This document shows, piece by piece, positions 10,899 through 18,059 of a stretch of 22,039 nucleotides of DNA (the stretch's first letter is position 1; the number at the start of each line of letters is the position of its first letter). Both the position numbers and the translations under genes were made by a program. Source of the stretch: Actinomycetes bacterium. GTDB taxonomy: Bacteria; Actinomycetota; Acidimicrobiia; Acidimicrobiales; RAAP-2. The stretch spans positions 1 to 22,039 of the forward strand of contig JAJXTB010000032.1 of assembly GCA_021784205.1 (NCBI GenBank), written 5' to 3'. The notes below the pieces were generated by a model, which made no database searches, was not told the origin of the DNA, and saw only the letters and a list, made by a program, of their open reading frames with translations.

Positions 10899-11154
10899 GA
10901 TGCTCCTTTTCTCGATCGAGAGCCGTCAGGTCAGACGGCCGTGCTGCTTGGGACTTCGGCGACGTCGACGATTCCGGTGTTGCGACCGGGCACGAGGTCA
11001 TCGGACGACCAACGAAGCGGGGCCACACGAGGGCGCCAACCACGGCGACGACCACGATGGCGTCGCGCAACGCGATCTCGGGGATCGGGGTGGCACCGAT
11101 ATAGGCCACCACGGCCGCCGCGACCACTCGACCGCTCACGCAGGAAAGACTCAC
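10888..11154 (-). CDS. Doubtful small membrane protein
   Basis: An 88-residue frame from GTG 11154 with two hydrophobic stretches (about 8-24 and 33-47) and a polar tail; it overlaps the DsrE start by 11 bases. I do not recognise it. In favour: same strand as its neighbours, a plausible pair of membrane helices, a G-rich stretch before the start. Against: the tail after residue 50 looks unlike protein, and the strong DsrE ribosome site lies inside it. If it is not a gene, the 320 bases at 10899-11218 are empty apart from the inverted repeat at 10922-10939. Confidence 0.28.
   Translation of the reverse strand: MSLSCVSGRVVAAAVVAYIGATPIPEIALRDAIVVVAVVGALVWPRFVGRPMTSCPVATPESSTSPKSQAARPSDLTALDREKEHHVH
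10922..10939. repeat. Inverted repeat upstream of the DsrE gene
   Basis: GCCGTC and GACGGC form perfect 6-bp arms around a 6-base spacer, 24-41 bases before the DsrE start. It could be an operator or a leader hairpin; nothing more is visible. Confidence 0.35.
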
Positions 11155-11218
11155 GAGCCCACCCTACCGGCGAGGCCACTCGAGCCTTCCGTCGCCATCG
11201 ACGAGCGATCGGGTCGCA

Positions 11219-12346
11219 CTATCGATTGGACGGGGTGGCGGCTCGCACGTGTGCGAGCAGCGACCTTCCCGTGGGCGAGTCGAACCATCGGGCGTGGCCG
11301 AGGAGGTAGGACTGGTAGGCGAGCTCGACGTTGGCCGGTGAGTCGACGATCGAGCCGAAGTACTCGACCTCAGAGAGTGCGAAGGCCACGTGGGCGACGG
11401 GCAGGACCGCCGCCAGCGTTGCGAGGTCGTCCTCGGTGAGCGGCGCGACGCTGACGTAGCCGGCGAGCAGCGCGTCGAGGGACCCGTAGTCGATCGAGGG
11501 GACGCCGAGGCCCGCGGTGTCCAACCAGTCGACGACACTTCGCTCGATCGCGATGGCGAGGTCGTGCAGCGCGAACGTGCGGTTGGACAGGCCGAGGTCG
11601 AGCACGCTCGCGACACGCGCCGCATCGGCCGGACCAGACCACGTCAGGTTCGAGCCGTGCCAGTCGCCGTGAGTCCACTGAGTGGTCACGTGCTCGAGCC
11701 GAGCCTTCGCGACACGGATCGGCTCGCGCAGGAACGACGCGAAGTCGCCCAGCACGTCGTAGTCGGCCGTCGCGCGGACCAGGCCGGGTCGGGTGGTGAC
11801 GAGGCGTCGGTAGGCGTCGTCGGGCTCGGCCGCGAGCACGAGGTCGGCGTCGATGAGGGGTCCGAAGTCCCAGGCCGCGGCGGGAAAGTCCGCGGCCGCT
11901 CGGTGGAAGTGCGCGAGGGCGACGCCCGCGGCGTGGGCGTCAGGGTGACTCGTGAAGGGATACCACGAGGGCACGTCGCGGTACCGGTCCTCACCCGGTG
12001 CGCACTCGTGCACCTCGTAGACGAAGGGGTCGTGCTCGTAGACGCTCGAGCCGTCGCGCGTCGCGAGGATCGCCGGCGTGCTGAGCCCGCGTGCTCGGAG
12101 GTGGCGTGCGAAGGCGTGCTCGAGCGCCAGGCGTTCGGACGAGCGCACGCGAGCGTCGTGGCGCTTCACGAAGTACGTGGCGTCGCCCAGGGTGACGAGT
12201 GCCGCGGCCGACATCGGGCGCGGGCTTCGCCAGGTCACCGCTGCGGCCGATGCCTTCGCGCGGTCGTCGGTGAAGTGCGCGAGGACCTCGACGGCCTCGG
12301 ACTCGGTGATCGCCGGCCAGTCGGGCGTGACGAGGTCGTTCGCCAT
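11219..12346 (-). CDS. APH-fold phosphotransferase, possible thiamine-salvage kinase
   Basis: Small-molecule kinase of the aminoglycoside-phosphotransferase/choline-kinase fold, 375 residues from ATG 12346. The ATP-binding Lys61 is in YFVKRHD, the catalytic loop is THGDWHGSN with Asp228 and Asn233, and the metal-binding DLG is at 250-252, so it looks active. The frame stays open upstream to 12580, but that extension lies inside the permease gene, is Arg-rich and unlike protein, so I place the start at 12346, 47 bases after the permease stop. The gene is downstream of a TPP riboswitch and an NCS1 permease. I infer that it phosphorylates the imported compound, as E. coli thiamine kinase ThiK, of the same fold group, does for thiamine. 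The substrate is not proven. Confidence 0.8.
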   Translation of the reverse strand: MANDLVTPDWPAITESEAVEVLAHFTDDRAKASAAAVTWRSPRPMSAAALVTLGDATYFVKRHDARVRSSERLALEHAFARHLRARGLSTPAILATRDGSSVYEHDPFVYEVHECAPGEDRYRDVPSWYPFTSHPDAHAAGVALAHFHRAAADFPAAAWDFGPLIDADLVLAAEPDDAYRRLVTTRPGLVRATADYDVLGDFASFLREPIRVAKARLEHVTTQWTHGDWHGSNLTWSGPADAARVASVLDLGLSNRTFALHDLAIAIERSVVDWLDTAGLGVPSIDYGSLDALLAGYVSVAPLTEDDLATLAAVLPVAHVAFALSEVEYFGSIVDSPANVELAYQSYLLGHARWFDSPTGRSLLAHVRAATPSNR

Positions 12347-12393
12347 GCCGTGGACGAGTCCCGCGGGCTGGGTGGGGCCATCGATCGTCGTGA

Positions 12394-13794
12394 TCAGGCC
12401 TCGACGTCGGTGACTTCGACGAGCGCCGGTGCGACACGCCGCGCCGATCGCCACTTCACGACCGCGCCCGTGACGAACGTCGCGAGCAGCGACGCCACGA
12501 ACGAGGTGAGCGAGGCGGACATCCAGCTCGGGGCGTGAAAGTGCAGTGCTGAGCCGATGTGGGCCCACATCGTGACCCACCAGCCGATGTAGCCGGGATT
12601 GATCAGCTGGTAGACGACAAAACCGATGCCCCAGGGCACGAGCATCGTCGAGCGGCTCTGGGACCGCGCGGAGAGGTTGAGGTGACCCTTGGCGAGCACG
12701 AAGAAGTCAACGATGAAGACCGCGGTCAGCGGGACGAACACCGAGCCGAGCAGGACGAGGAAGTTCTCGTAGTCGGCGATGTTGATCCCGAGCGCCAGGG
12801 CCGTGGTGAGCGTGGCCACAACCAGGGCGAGGACGCGGCGGTCCCAGAGGGGCCGGAGGTTCTGGATCGAGACGACGGTGGAGTAGACGTCGGCGAAGGA
12901 CTGGTCGAGCTCACGCGCGGCGAGCAGGGCGAAGGCGAGCGTGCCGAGGGGCACCGCGATGAAGGCACCGTAGATGTCCGACGGCGATCGGGCCACGGTC
13001 ACCAGGGCCACGAGGCCGATCACGTAGCAGAGCACCTGGGTGACGCCGTAGCCCACGAAGGCGCCCCAAAAGGCCGTGCGGGGCGAGCGCGAGTGGCGCG
13101 TGTAGTCAGCGGCGAGCGGTGCGAAGGAGATCGCCACGGCGATCACGGTGTCAGTCGCCGCCCAAAAGCCAGTCCAGGTCCCATGGGCGAGTGCGGGCAG
13201 TGGGTGGCGCAGCAGCTCCACGAAGAGATACACGAGCACTACCAGCACGGCCGGCGTGGCAAATCGGCGCAGGACGCGGATCGCCCCGAGGGGGTAGAGC
13301 GTCAAGAGGCCGGTGATCGCACCCGCGAGGAGCACGTAGACCCATTGGGCGAGCCCGGGTTCGACGGTGCGCGCGGCCGTGGCGATCGTGACCAGCTCGA
13401 AGATGCCCCAGCCGAGCAGCTGAACGATGTTGATGAGCGTTGGCACGTAGGAGAGCCGACTGCCGAAGACGCCGCGCAAGAGCACCATCGCCGGCGCGCC
13501 GGTGCGCGCCCCGGCGACGCCCGAGAACGCGATGGCGAGGGTGCCGAGCACGGTGCCGAGCACGATCGCGGTCAGGGCGGCGATGAGCGAGAGCTCGGGG
13601 GTGCCGCCGCCGTTGGGCTGCAGGACGAAGATCGCGCCCGTGAAGCCGAGGAGGCTCACGCCGAGGTTGCCCCAGAGGCCGAACTGGTCGATGACCCCGA
13701 GCGGCTGGGGGACGGGCTCGACCAGGGTGTGGGGCACTTCGGCGTGACGGTTCCCCGAAACCAATGTGAACGACGAATCTGGCTGGATGGCCAC
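12394..13794 (-). CDS. NCS1-family permease, CytX-like (thiamine-regulated)
   Basis: Membrane transporter of the cytosine/purine/allantoin (NCS1) family, 466 residues, with about twelve hydrophobic helices from residue 40 to 450. Typical segments include the GVIDQFGLWGNLGVSLLGF first helix and SFAPLAADYTRHSRSP in the middle. Because a TPP riboswitch precedes it, the likely cargo is a thiamine precursor such as hydroxymethylpyrimidine (the role proposed for CytX), or thiamine itself. The start is GTG at 13794, with AAGGAG 6 bases upstream; that ribosome site is the 3' end of the riboswitch aptamer. The APH-fold kinase follows after 47 bases and is probably in the same transcript. Ordinary cytosine or purine import is the alternative if the riboswitch call were wrong. 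Confidence 0.88.
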   Translation of the reverse strand: MAIQPDSSFTLVSGNRHAEVPHTLVEPVPQPLGVIDQFGLWGNLGVSLLGFTGAIFVLQPNGGGTPELSLIAALTAIVLGTVLGTLAIAFSGVAGARTGAPAMVLLRGVFGSRLSYVPTLINIVQLLGWGIFELVTIATAARTVEPGLAQWVYVLLAGAITGLLTLYPLGAIRVLRRFATPAVLVVLVYLFVELLRHPLPALAHGTWTGFWAATDTVIAVAISFAPLAADYTRHSRSPRTAFWGAFVGYGVTQVLCYVIGLVALVTVARSPSDIYGAFIAVPLGTLAFALLAARELDQSFADVYSTVVSIQNLRPLWDRRVLALVVATLTTALALGINIADYENFLVLLGSVFVPLTAVFIVDFFVLAKGHLNLSARSQSRSTMLVPWGIGFVVYQLINPGYIGWWVTMWAHIGSALHFHAPSWMSASLTSFVASLLATFVTGAVVKWRSARRVAPALVEVTDVEA

Positions 13795-13800
13795 GATGAT

Positions 13801-13900
13801 CTCCTTACGCCGGCATTACCCGGACAAGTTCGACGGTCGGTGGTACTGCGGCCCGCAGGCCAACCACCCTCTCAGCCCGGTACGTCCGAGCTCCCGTTGC
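13801..13900 (-). promoter_or_regulatory. TPP riboswitch (THI element)
   Basis: On the minus strand the aptamer shows its landmarks in order: ACGGGAGC, then the GGGCTGAGAGGG loop, an optional arm closed by GGTGGT/ACCACC, then GTCGAACTTG, then CCGG-GTAATG-CCGG and GCGTAAGGAG. An ACGG/CCGT pairing gives P2 and CCGG/CCGG gives P5. The last element contains the AAGGAG ribosome site of the permease, so ligand binding could hide it directly and block translation. Where most aptamers read GAACCTGATCCGG this one reads GAACTTGTCCGG, one base shorter. A possible alternative hairpin, CCCGTT/AACGGG, forms at 13892-13907 and would compete for the 5' side. Confidence 0.88.
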
Positions 13901-13911
13901 ACAACGGGCTC

Positions 13912-13917
13912 AGCGTA
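13912..13917 (-). promoter_or_regulatory. Possible -10 box for the riboswitch transcript
   Basis: TACGCT on the minus strand lies about 12 bases before the first aptamer bases and would start the RNA at the CCCGTT hairpin. No good -35 is visible, so the call is weak. Confidence 0.25.
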
Positions 13918-13991
13918 CCACCGTGACCGCGACGAGCAGCCAGCGACGAATCCGGTGCCTGCGCTCGACGCGCGAACCGACGCCGGGGCGG

Positions 13992-14019
13992 TTGCATCGG
14001 ATACCCCACGGGGTATACT
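13992..14019 (+). promoter_or_regulatory. Rhodanese promoter
   Basis: -35 TTGCAT (13992-13997), a 16-base spacer, and -10 TATACT (14014-14019). A transcription start near 14026 is inferred. The spacer and -10 are occupied by the palindrome at 14001-14016. Confidence 0.7.
14001..14016. promoter_or_regulatory. CsoR/CstR-like operator
   Basis: Perfect inverted repeat ATACCCC-AC-GGGGTAT. TACCC-N4-GGGTA is the form of operators bound by the CsoR/RcnR family (copper-sensing CsoR, persulfide-sensing CstR). It lies between the -35 and -10 and overlaps the -10 of the rhodanese promoter, a repressor position. As the target gene is a sulfurtransferase, a persulfide sensor is the more likely ligand class. 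No CsoR-family gene is in the window. Confidence 0.72.
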
Positions 14020-14046
14020 CGTCGGGCGTGCCACAGGAGGTAATCA

Positions 14047-14373
14047 GTGATTTCTGAAGTCGACGTCCGAACGTTCATCGCCGCCCACGCGGACGGCGCC
14101 CACGTCCTTGACGTGCGCGAGCCCCACGAATACGCGTCGGGTCACGTGCCCGGCGCCCGGCTCGTCCCGCTCAGCACCGTGGCCGACGCGGCCCACGAGC
14201 TGCCGGTCGGACCGCCCATCTACGTGATCTGCCAGAGCGGCAGTCGCAGCCGGGTCGCCGCCCAGCACCTCGCTCGGATCGGCCACGACGTGCGATCGGT
14301 CATCGGTGGCACGAGCAGCTGGATTAGCGCGGGCCGTCCCGTGGTGCGGGGGCTGCGGGCCAACATCGCCTGA
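14047..14373 (+). CDS. Single-domain rhodanese sulfurtransferase
   Basis: Rhodanese-fold protein of 108 residues, cytosolic, that would carry sulfane sulfur on Cys62 in the active loop CQSGSRSR. The N-terminal HVLDVREPHEYASGHVPGA (19-37) is the classic rhodanese entry motif, and GGTSSWISAGRPV the C-terminal one. The start is GTG at 14047 with AGGAGG 6 bases upstream (14035-14040). The gene stands alone, divergent from the riboswitch-permease unit and convergent with the small protein at 14435. A CsoR/CstR-like site in the promoter suggests induction by reactive sulfur or copper. Likely roles are persulfide detoxification or sulfur transfer; thiosulfate activity is possible. Confidence 0.9.
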   Translation: MISEVDVRTFIAAHADGAHVLDVREPHEYASGHVPGARLVPLSTVADAAHELPVGPPIYVICQSGSRSRVAAQHLARIGHDVRSVIGGTSSWISAGRPVVRGLRANIA

Positions 14374-14388
14374 CCCGACGCACGCAGC

Positions 14389-14407
14389 CCGGCGAAGGAC
14401 TCGCCGG
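14389..14407. terminator. Bidirectional terminator hairpin
   Basis: CCGGCGA and TCGCCGG make a perfect 7-bp stem with a 5-base loop in the 61-base gap between two convergent stop codons (rhodanese at 14373, small protein at 14435). No T-tract is seen on either side, as is common in very GC-rich actinobacteria. Confidence 0.5.
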
Positions 14408-14434
14408 TGATCGCTGGCTCGTCGAGCTGCCCGG

Positions 14435-14707
14435 CTACCGGCCGTGGCCGACGTGCCACCTGCCACAGACGTTGCACTGGTAGACGTTCATGGGCGCGCC
14501 GTCGCGCTTGGCGAGGACGCGGGCCTGGGCCTCGGCGTCCTCGCGCCGGTCGTAGCCGACCTTCGGCCGACCCCGTGCGGTGGTGTGCGAGCGCGGGCCA
14601 CGGCGAAGTGACGTGCCGGGCTTGGCGCGGCCGCCGTAGCGGCCCGACCAGTAGAAGACGAAGGCGACGACGCCGATCGCGACGACTAATGCGACGAGAC
14701 TCACCAT
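14435..14707 (-). CDS. Small membrane-anchored zinc-knuckle protein
   Basis: Hypothetical protein of 90 residues. A single hydrophobic helix at about 3-20 would anchor it in the membrane, followed by a basic linker (21-50). The C-terminal domain ends in YQCNVCGRWHVGH, with Cys78, Cys81, His85 and His88 placed as a compact zinc-binding knuckle. This C-terminal pattern occurs in small actinobacterial and phage proteins of unknown function. The ATG at 14707 has GGGAG 7 bases upstream and lies 22 bases after the HAD phosphatase stop, so it is probably the last gene of the pgi-gnd-zwf operon. No function can be assigned. Confidence 0.75.
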   Translation of the reverse strand: MVSLVALVVAIGVVAFVFYWSGRYGGRAKPGTSLRRGPRSHTTARGRPKVGYDRREDAEAQARVLAKRDGAPMNVYQCNVCGRWHVGHGR

Positions 14708-14729
14708 CGTCGAGCTCCCACTCGCTCAC

Positions 14730-15533
14730 TCAGGGCAGGATGAAGTCGGCGACGGCTCGTGCGAACCCCTCCTCAGCGTTGGAGCTGGTGACGACCGTGG
14801 CGGCACGCTGCACGGCCGGGTCGGCGTTGCCCATCGCGACGCTGAACCCGGAAGCGGCGAACATGGACACGTCGTTGTGCATGTCGCCAATCGTCGCGAT
14901 CGCACTCGGGTCGATGCGGTAGCGCTCGGCCAGGTACTGAACGACGCCGCCCTTGGTCGCCGCCGGGTCGGTGACGTCGAGGTAGTAGGACTGGGACCGC
15001 GTCGCCGAGACGTGGCCGGCGAAGCGGTCGTTCGTGGCCGACCAGGCGGCCACGCTCGCGTCGACGTCGTCACTGACCCCGACGATCTTGATCACCCCGC
15101 CGACGATGCTCTCGAAGCTCGCGACCTCGGTCGGGCCGCGCTGGAGGATCTGGGCCTCTTGGTCGACGTGGGGGCCGAGCGGGTCGAGCACGTACCATTC
15201 GTCGGTTCGAAAGACCCAGATCGACATCGCGTGCGACGCCAAGACCTCGATGACCCTGGCGACGTCGTCGTCGTGAAGCGGGCGCTCCTCGAAGACGTTG
15301 AGTTCGCCGTCGACGATCGCACCGCCGTTGAAGGCACTGAGCGGCGTTTGCAGCCCCAGGGGATCGACGAAGCGGATGAGGCCCCTCGGTGGGCGCGCGC
15401 TCGTGATGGCGAAGGCGATCCCGGCACGGCCAAGCTCGGCGACCGCGTCGATCGTTCGAGGCGTCAGCTGCTTGTCGGGTGGCACGAGCGTGCCGTCGAC
15501 GTCAGACAGCAGGAGTCGGATGGGCCCGCTCAT
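14730..15533 (-). CDS. Cof-type HAD phosphatase
   Basis: Haloacid-dehalogenase superfamily phosphatase with a type IIB cap (Cof/YidA group), 267 residues, probably dephosphorylating a sugar phosphate or nucleotide. Motif I is DVDGT (11-15), motif II Thr/Ser in TSAR (44-47), motif III Lys194 in TKGG, and motif IV GDMHND (216-221), all intact. The frame is open upstream of 15533, but the ATG at 15533 overlaps the zwf TGA by 4 bases (ATGA), which decides the start. Its place after zwf, where many bacteria have the lactonase pgl, suggests a sugar-phosphate substrate, but HAD phosphatases are not lactonases. Confidence 0.9.
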   Translation of the reverse strand: MSGPIRLLLSDVDGTLVPPDKQLTPRTIDAVAELGRAGIAFAITSARPPRGLIRFVDPLGLQTPLSAFNGGAIVDGELNVFEERPLHDDDVARVIEVLASHAMSIWVFRTDEWYVLDPLGPHVDQEAQILQRGPTEVASFESIVGGVIKIVGVSDDVDASVAAWSATNDRFAGHVSATRSQSYYLDVTDPAATKGGVVQYLAERYRIDPSAIATIGDMHNDVSMFAASGFSVAMGNADPAVQRAATVVTSSNAEEGFARAVADFILP

Positions 15534-16975
15534 TCGGGCAAACACCACGTGTTGGGCGCGATGAGATCCATTGCCGAGCGCGGTCCCCACGATCCGGGGG
15601 CGTACGGCTCGATCGCGGGGGGAGCGGCGAGCAGGTTCGCGCTCGCCTCCCAGAGCCGCTCGATGCCGTCGGAGCGGGTGAAGAGCGTTCGCTTGCCGAG
15701 CATGGCCTCGAGGATCAGGTACTCGTAGGCCTCGAGGTGGTGCGCCTTCTGGAACGAGCCCGCGTAGTGGAAGGTCATGCGCGCGGCGTCGAGGCGCATC
15801 GCTGGTCCGGGCCGCTTGGCGAAGAAGTGTGCGTCGATCGAGCCCGGGTCGGCGAAGTCGACGACCAGTCGGTTACCGCGATTGGCCGGGGCGCCCTCGG
15901 CGAAGGGGAAGAGTCGCATCACTGGCTCTTCGAAGCCGATGGTGATGACCTGGCGGCTCTGGGCGAGTGCCTTGCCCGTGCGCAGGTAGAACGGCACGCC
16001 CTTCCAGCGCGTGTTCTCGATCTCGGCGCGGATCGCGACGAAGGTCTCGGTGGTGGAGTCAGCGGCCACCCCGTCCTCGTCGCGGTAGCCGTCGTACTGC
16101 CCGCGCACGGTGTGCGCGGGTTCGATGGGTCGCAGCGTCTCGAACACCTTGTGAACCTCGTCGCGCAGCGGGCGTGCCTCGAGTGAGGTCGGCTGTTCCA
16201 TGGCGATAAATCCCATCACCTGGAACAGGTGGCTCACCACCATGTCGCGAAAGGCGCCCGTGGCCTCGTAGAAGGCGCCGCGCCCCTCGATGGTGAGGGT
16301 CTCGGGCACGTCGATCTGGACGTAGCGGACGTGGTCGCGGTTCCACAGCGGCTCGAAGAAGCGGTTGGCGAAGCGCAGGGCGAGGATGTTGTCGATGGAC
16401 TCCTTGCCGAGGAAGTGATCGATACGAAAGACCTGGGTCTCGTCGAAGTTCGCCTTGATGACGGCGTTGAGCTCGCGCGCCGACGCCAGGTCGACGCCGA
16501 AGGGCTTCTCGAGAATCACCCGCGCGTTATCGCGTAGGTCCGATCCGCCGAGCATGGTGACCAGACCGAGCACCGCGTCGGGCGGGACCGCCAGGTGATA
16601 GAGCCGACTCACCTCGCCTCCGATGCCCGCCTCGGCGCGCTCGATCGCGCCGAGAAGCGCCGCGCCGTCCTCGGCGGAGGACTCGACGAAGGTGAGCGAG
16701 GCGACGAAGGCGTCCCACACGTCGCCGTCGGGTGCGAGCTCGCCGAACTGCTCGACCGATTCGCGCGCCAGCGTTCGGAAGTCGTCGTTCGAGAGCGCGA
16801 AGGCCGCCGGGGCCGTGCCAATGATCCGGTAGTCCTTGGGCAGGAGTCCCGCCAGTGCGAGGTGGAACAGCCCCGGGATGACCTTCCGCCGGGCGAGGTC
16901 ACCGCTCGCGCCAAAGAGCACGATGACGTGGCTCCCGGGAATTTCGACGTCCGTCTCGACGGGGTGGGTGGTCAT
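15530..16975 (-). CDS. zwf: Glucose-6-phosphate 1-dehydrogenase
   Basis: Oxidises glucose 6-phosphate to 6-phosphogluconolactone with NADP, the entry step of the oxidative pentose phosphate path. It has 481 residues from ATG 16975, normal length. The nucleotide motif is GASGDLARRK (22-31), EKPFG is at 156-160, and the active-site motif RIDHFLGKE spans 184-192 with His187. The open frame continues upstream to 17227 but overlaps gnd, so I use the ATG at 16975, 52 bases after the gnd stop; a weak GGCGAG precedes it. It follows pgi and gnd and is coupled to the HAD phosphatase. The actinobacterial helper opcA and pgl are absent from the window. Confidence 0.95.
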   Translation of the reverse strand: MTTHPVETDVEIPGSHVIVLFGASGDLARRKVIPGLFHLALAGLLPKDYRIIGTAPAAFALSNDDFRTLARESVEQFGELAPDGDVWDAFVASLTFVESSAEDGAALLGAIERAEAGIGGEVSRLYHLAVPPDAVLGLVTMLGGSDLRDNARVILEKPFGVDLASARELNAVIKANFDETQVFRIDHFLGKESIDNILALRFANRFFEPLWNRDHVRYVQIDVPETLTIEGRGAFYEATGAFRDMVVSHLFQVMGFIAMEQPTSLEARPLRDEVHKVFETLRPIEPAHTVRGQYDGYRDEDGVAADSTTETFVAIRAEIENTRWKGVPFYLRTGKALAQSRQVITIGFEEPVMRLFPFAEGAPANRGNRLVVDFADPGSIDAHFFAKRPGPAMRLDAARMTFHYAGSFQKAHHLEAYEYLILEAMLGKRTLFTRSDGIERLWEASANLLAAPPAIEPYAPGSWGPRSAMDLIAPNTWCLPE

Positions 16976-17027
16976 CGGACTCGCCAATCGGCGCGCGGCG
17001 ATTGTGTCAGCGGTGCCGGGTTCATCG

Positions 17028-18059
17028 TCACCCGTGCTTCTCGGCGTGCCCGCCGAACTCCGAGCGCATGGCCGAGAGCACCCGGGCGGCGAAGCGTCCG
17101 CGCTCGCGTGACTCGTAACGCTGCCACAGGGCGGCGCTGATGACCGGCGCGGGCACCGATTCGTCGATCGCCGCCTGCACCGTCCAGCGACCCTCGCCCG
17201 AATCCGAGACCCGGCCGCTGAACTCATCCAGGTTCGGCGAGCCGGCGAGGGCGCTGGCGGTGAGGTCCATCAGCCAGGAGCTGATGACCGACCCGTGTCG
17301 CCAGAGCTCGGCGACCTGGGCGACGTCGAAATCGTAGGTGTAAAAGTCGGGATGGCGCATGGGTGTGGTCTCCGCGTCGGCCTCGACCGCGACGGTGCCG
17401 GCGTTGGCGTGCTTGAGGATGCTCAGCCCCTCGGCGATCGCAGCCATCATGCCGTACTCGATGCCGTTGTGGACCATCTTGACGAAGTGGCCGGCGCCGT
17501 TCGGTCCGCAGTGTAGGTAGCCGCTGGCCGCGGTACTCTCGCTTCTCGCGCGCGACGCGGTGGGCGCCACACCGTCCTCGCCGGGACTGATCGAGCGAAA
17601 AATCGGGTTGAGCCTGGCGACGGTTGCCGCTTCGCCCCCGATCATCAGGCTGTAGCCCCGCTCGAGGCCCCAGACCCCGCCGCTCGTGCCACAGTCGACG
17701 TAGTGGATGCCGTGGGTGGCGAGCTCCTTGGCGCGAGCGATGTCGTCCTGGTAGAAGGAGTTGCCGCCGTCGATCACGACGTCGCCCGGCTCGAGGTGCT
17801 CGAGCAGCTGGTCCAGCGTCGCCGCGGTGATCGCGGCGGGCAGCATCAGCCAGATCGCTCGCGGTGCTTCGAGCTTGGCGGCGAGGTCAGCGAGTGACGC
17901 GGCGCCCGTGACGGACTCGCCCTCGAGTGCCGCGACGGCGTCGGGGCTCACGTCATAGACCACACAGCCGTGGCCATCTCGGGTCAGGCGTCGGACGATG
18001 TTCGCACCCATCCGGCCGAGCCCGACCATGCCCAGTTGCATGGGCGCGTGCGTGGTCAT
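17028..18059 (-). CDS. gnd: 6-phosphogluconate dehydrogenase, short NAD-type
   Basis: Oxidatively decarboxylates 6-phosphogluconate to ribulose 5-phosphate. At 343 residues it belongs to the short form (YqeC/GntZ-like) and not the roughly 470-residue form. The Rossmann motif is GLGRMG (13-18). After the second strand comes an acidic Asp36 (VYD), which favours NAD over NADP. DGGNSFY (97-103) and [12 protein letters not shown], with Lys194 and Asn198, are the substrate and catalytic segments. The ATG at 18059 overlaps the pgi TGA by 4 bases and has AAGGGG 6 bases upstream; the open frame to 18197 lies inside pgi and is rejected. Cofactor preference is inferred from one residue and the length class. 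Confidence 0.92.
   Translation of the reverse strand: MTTHAPMQLGMVGLGRMGANIVRRLTRDGHGCVVYDVSPDAVAALEGESVTGAASLADLAAKLEAPRAIWLMLPAAITAATLDQLLEHLEPGDVVIDGGNSFYQDDIARAKELATHGIHYVDCGTSGGVWGLERGYSLMIGGEAATVARLNPIFRSISPGEDGVAPTASRARSESTAASGYLHCGPNGAGHFVKMVHNGIEYGMMAAIAEGLSILKHANAGTVAVEADAETTPMRHPDFYTYDFDVAQVAELWRHGSVISSWLMDLTASALAGSPNLDEFSGRVSDSGEGRWTVQAAIDESVPAPVISAALWQRYESRERGRFAARVLSAMRSEFGGHAEKHG

Noticed and set aside
12347..12580. N-terminal extension of the kinase frame
   Set aside because: Arg-rich, overlaps the permease coding end, and not needed for the APH fold; the ATG at 12346 is preferred.
12559..13926. Plus-strand open frame of 455 codons opposite the permease
   Set aside because: Highly charged and repetitive because it is the complement of membrane-helix codons; it also runs through the riboswitch.
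14220..14729. 169-codon minus-strand frame overlapping the small zinc-knuckle gene
   Set aside because: Arg-rich, runs into the convergent rhodanese gene and through the hairpin; the 90-codon frame has a membrane helix and a metal knuckle.
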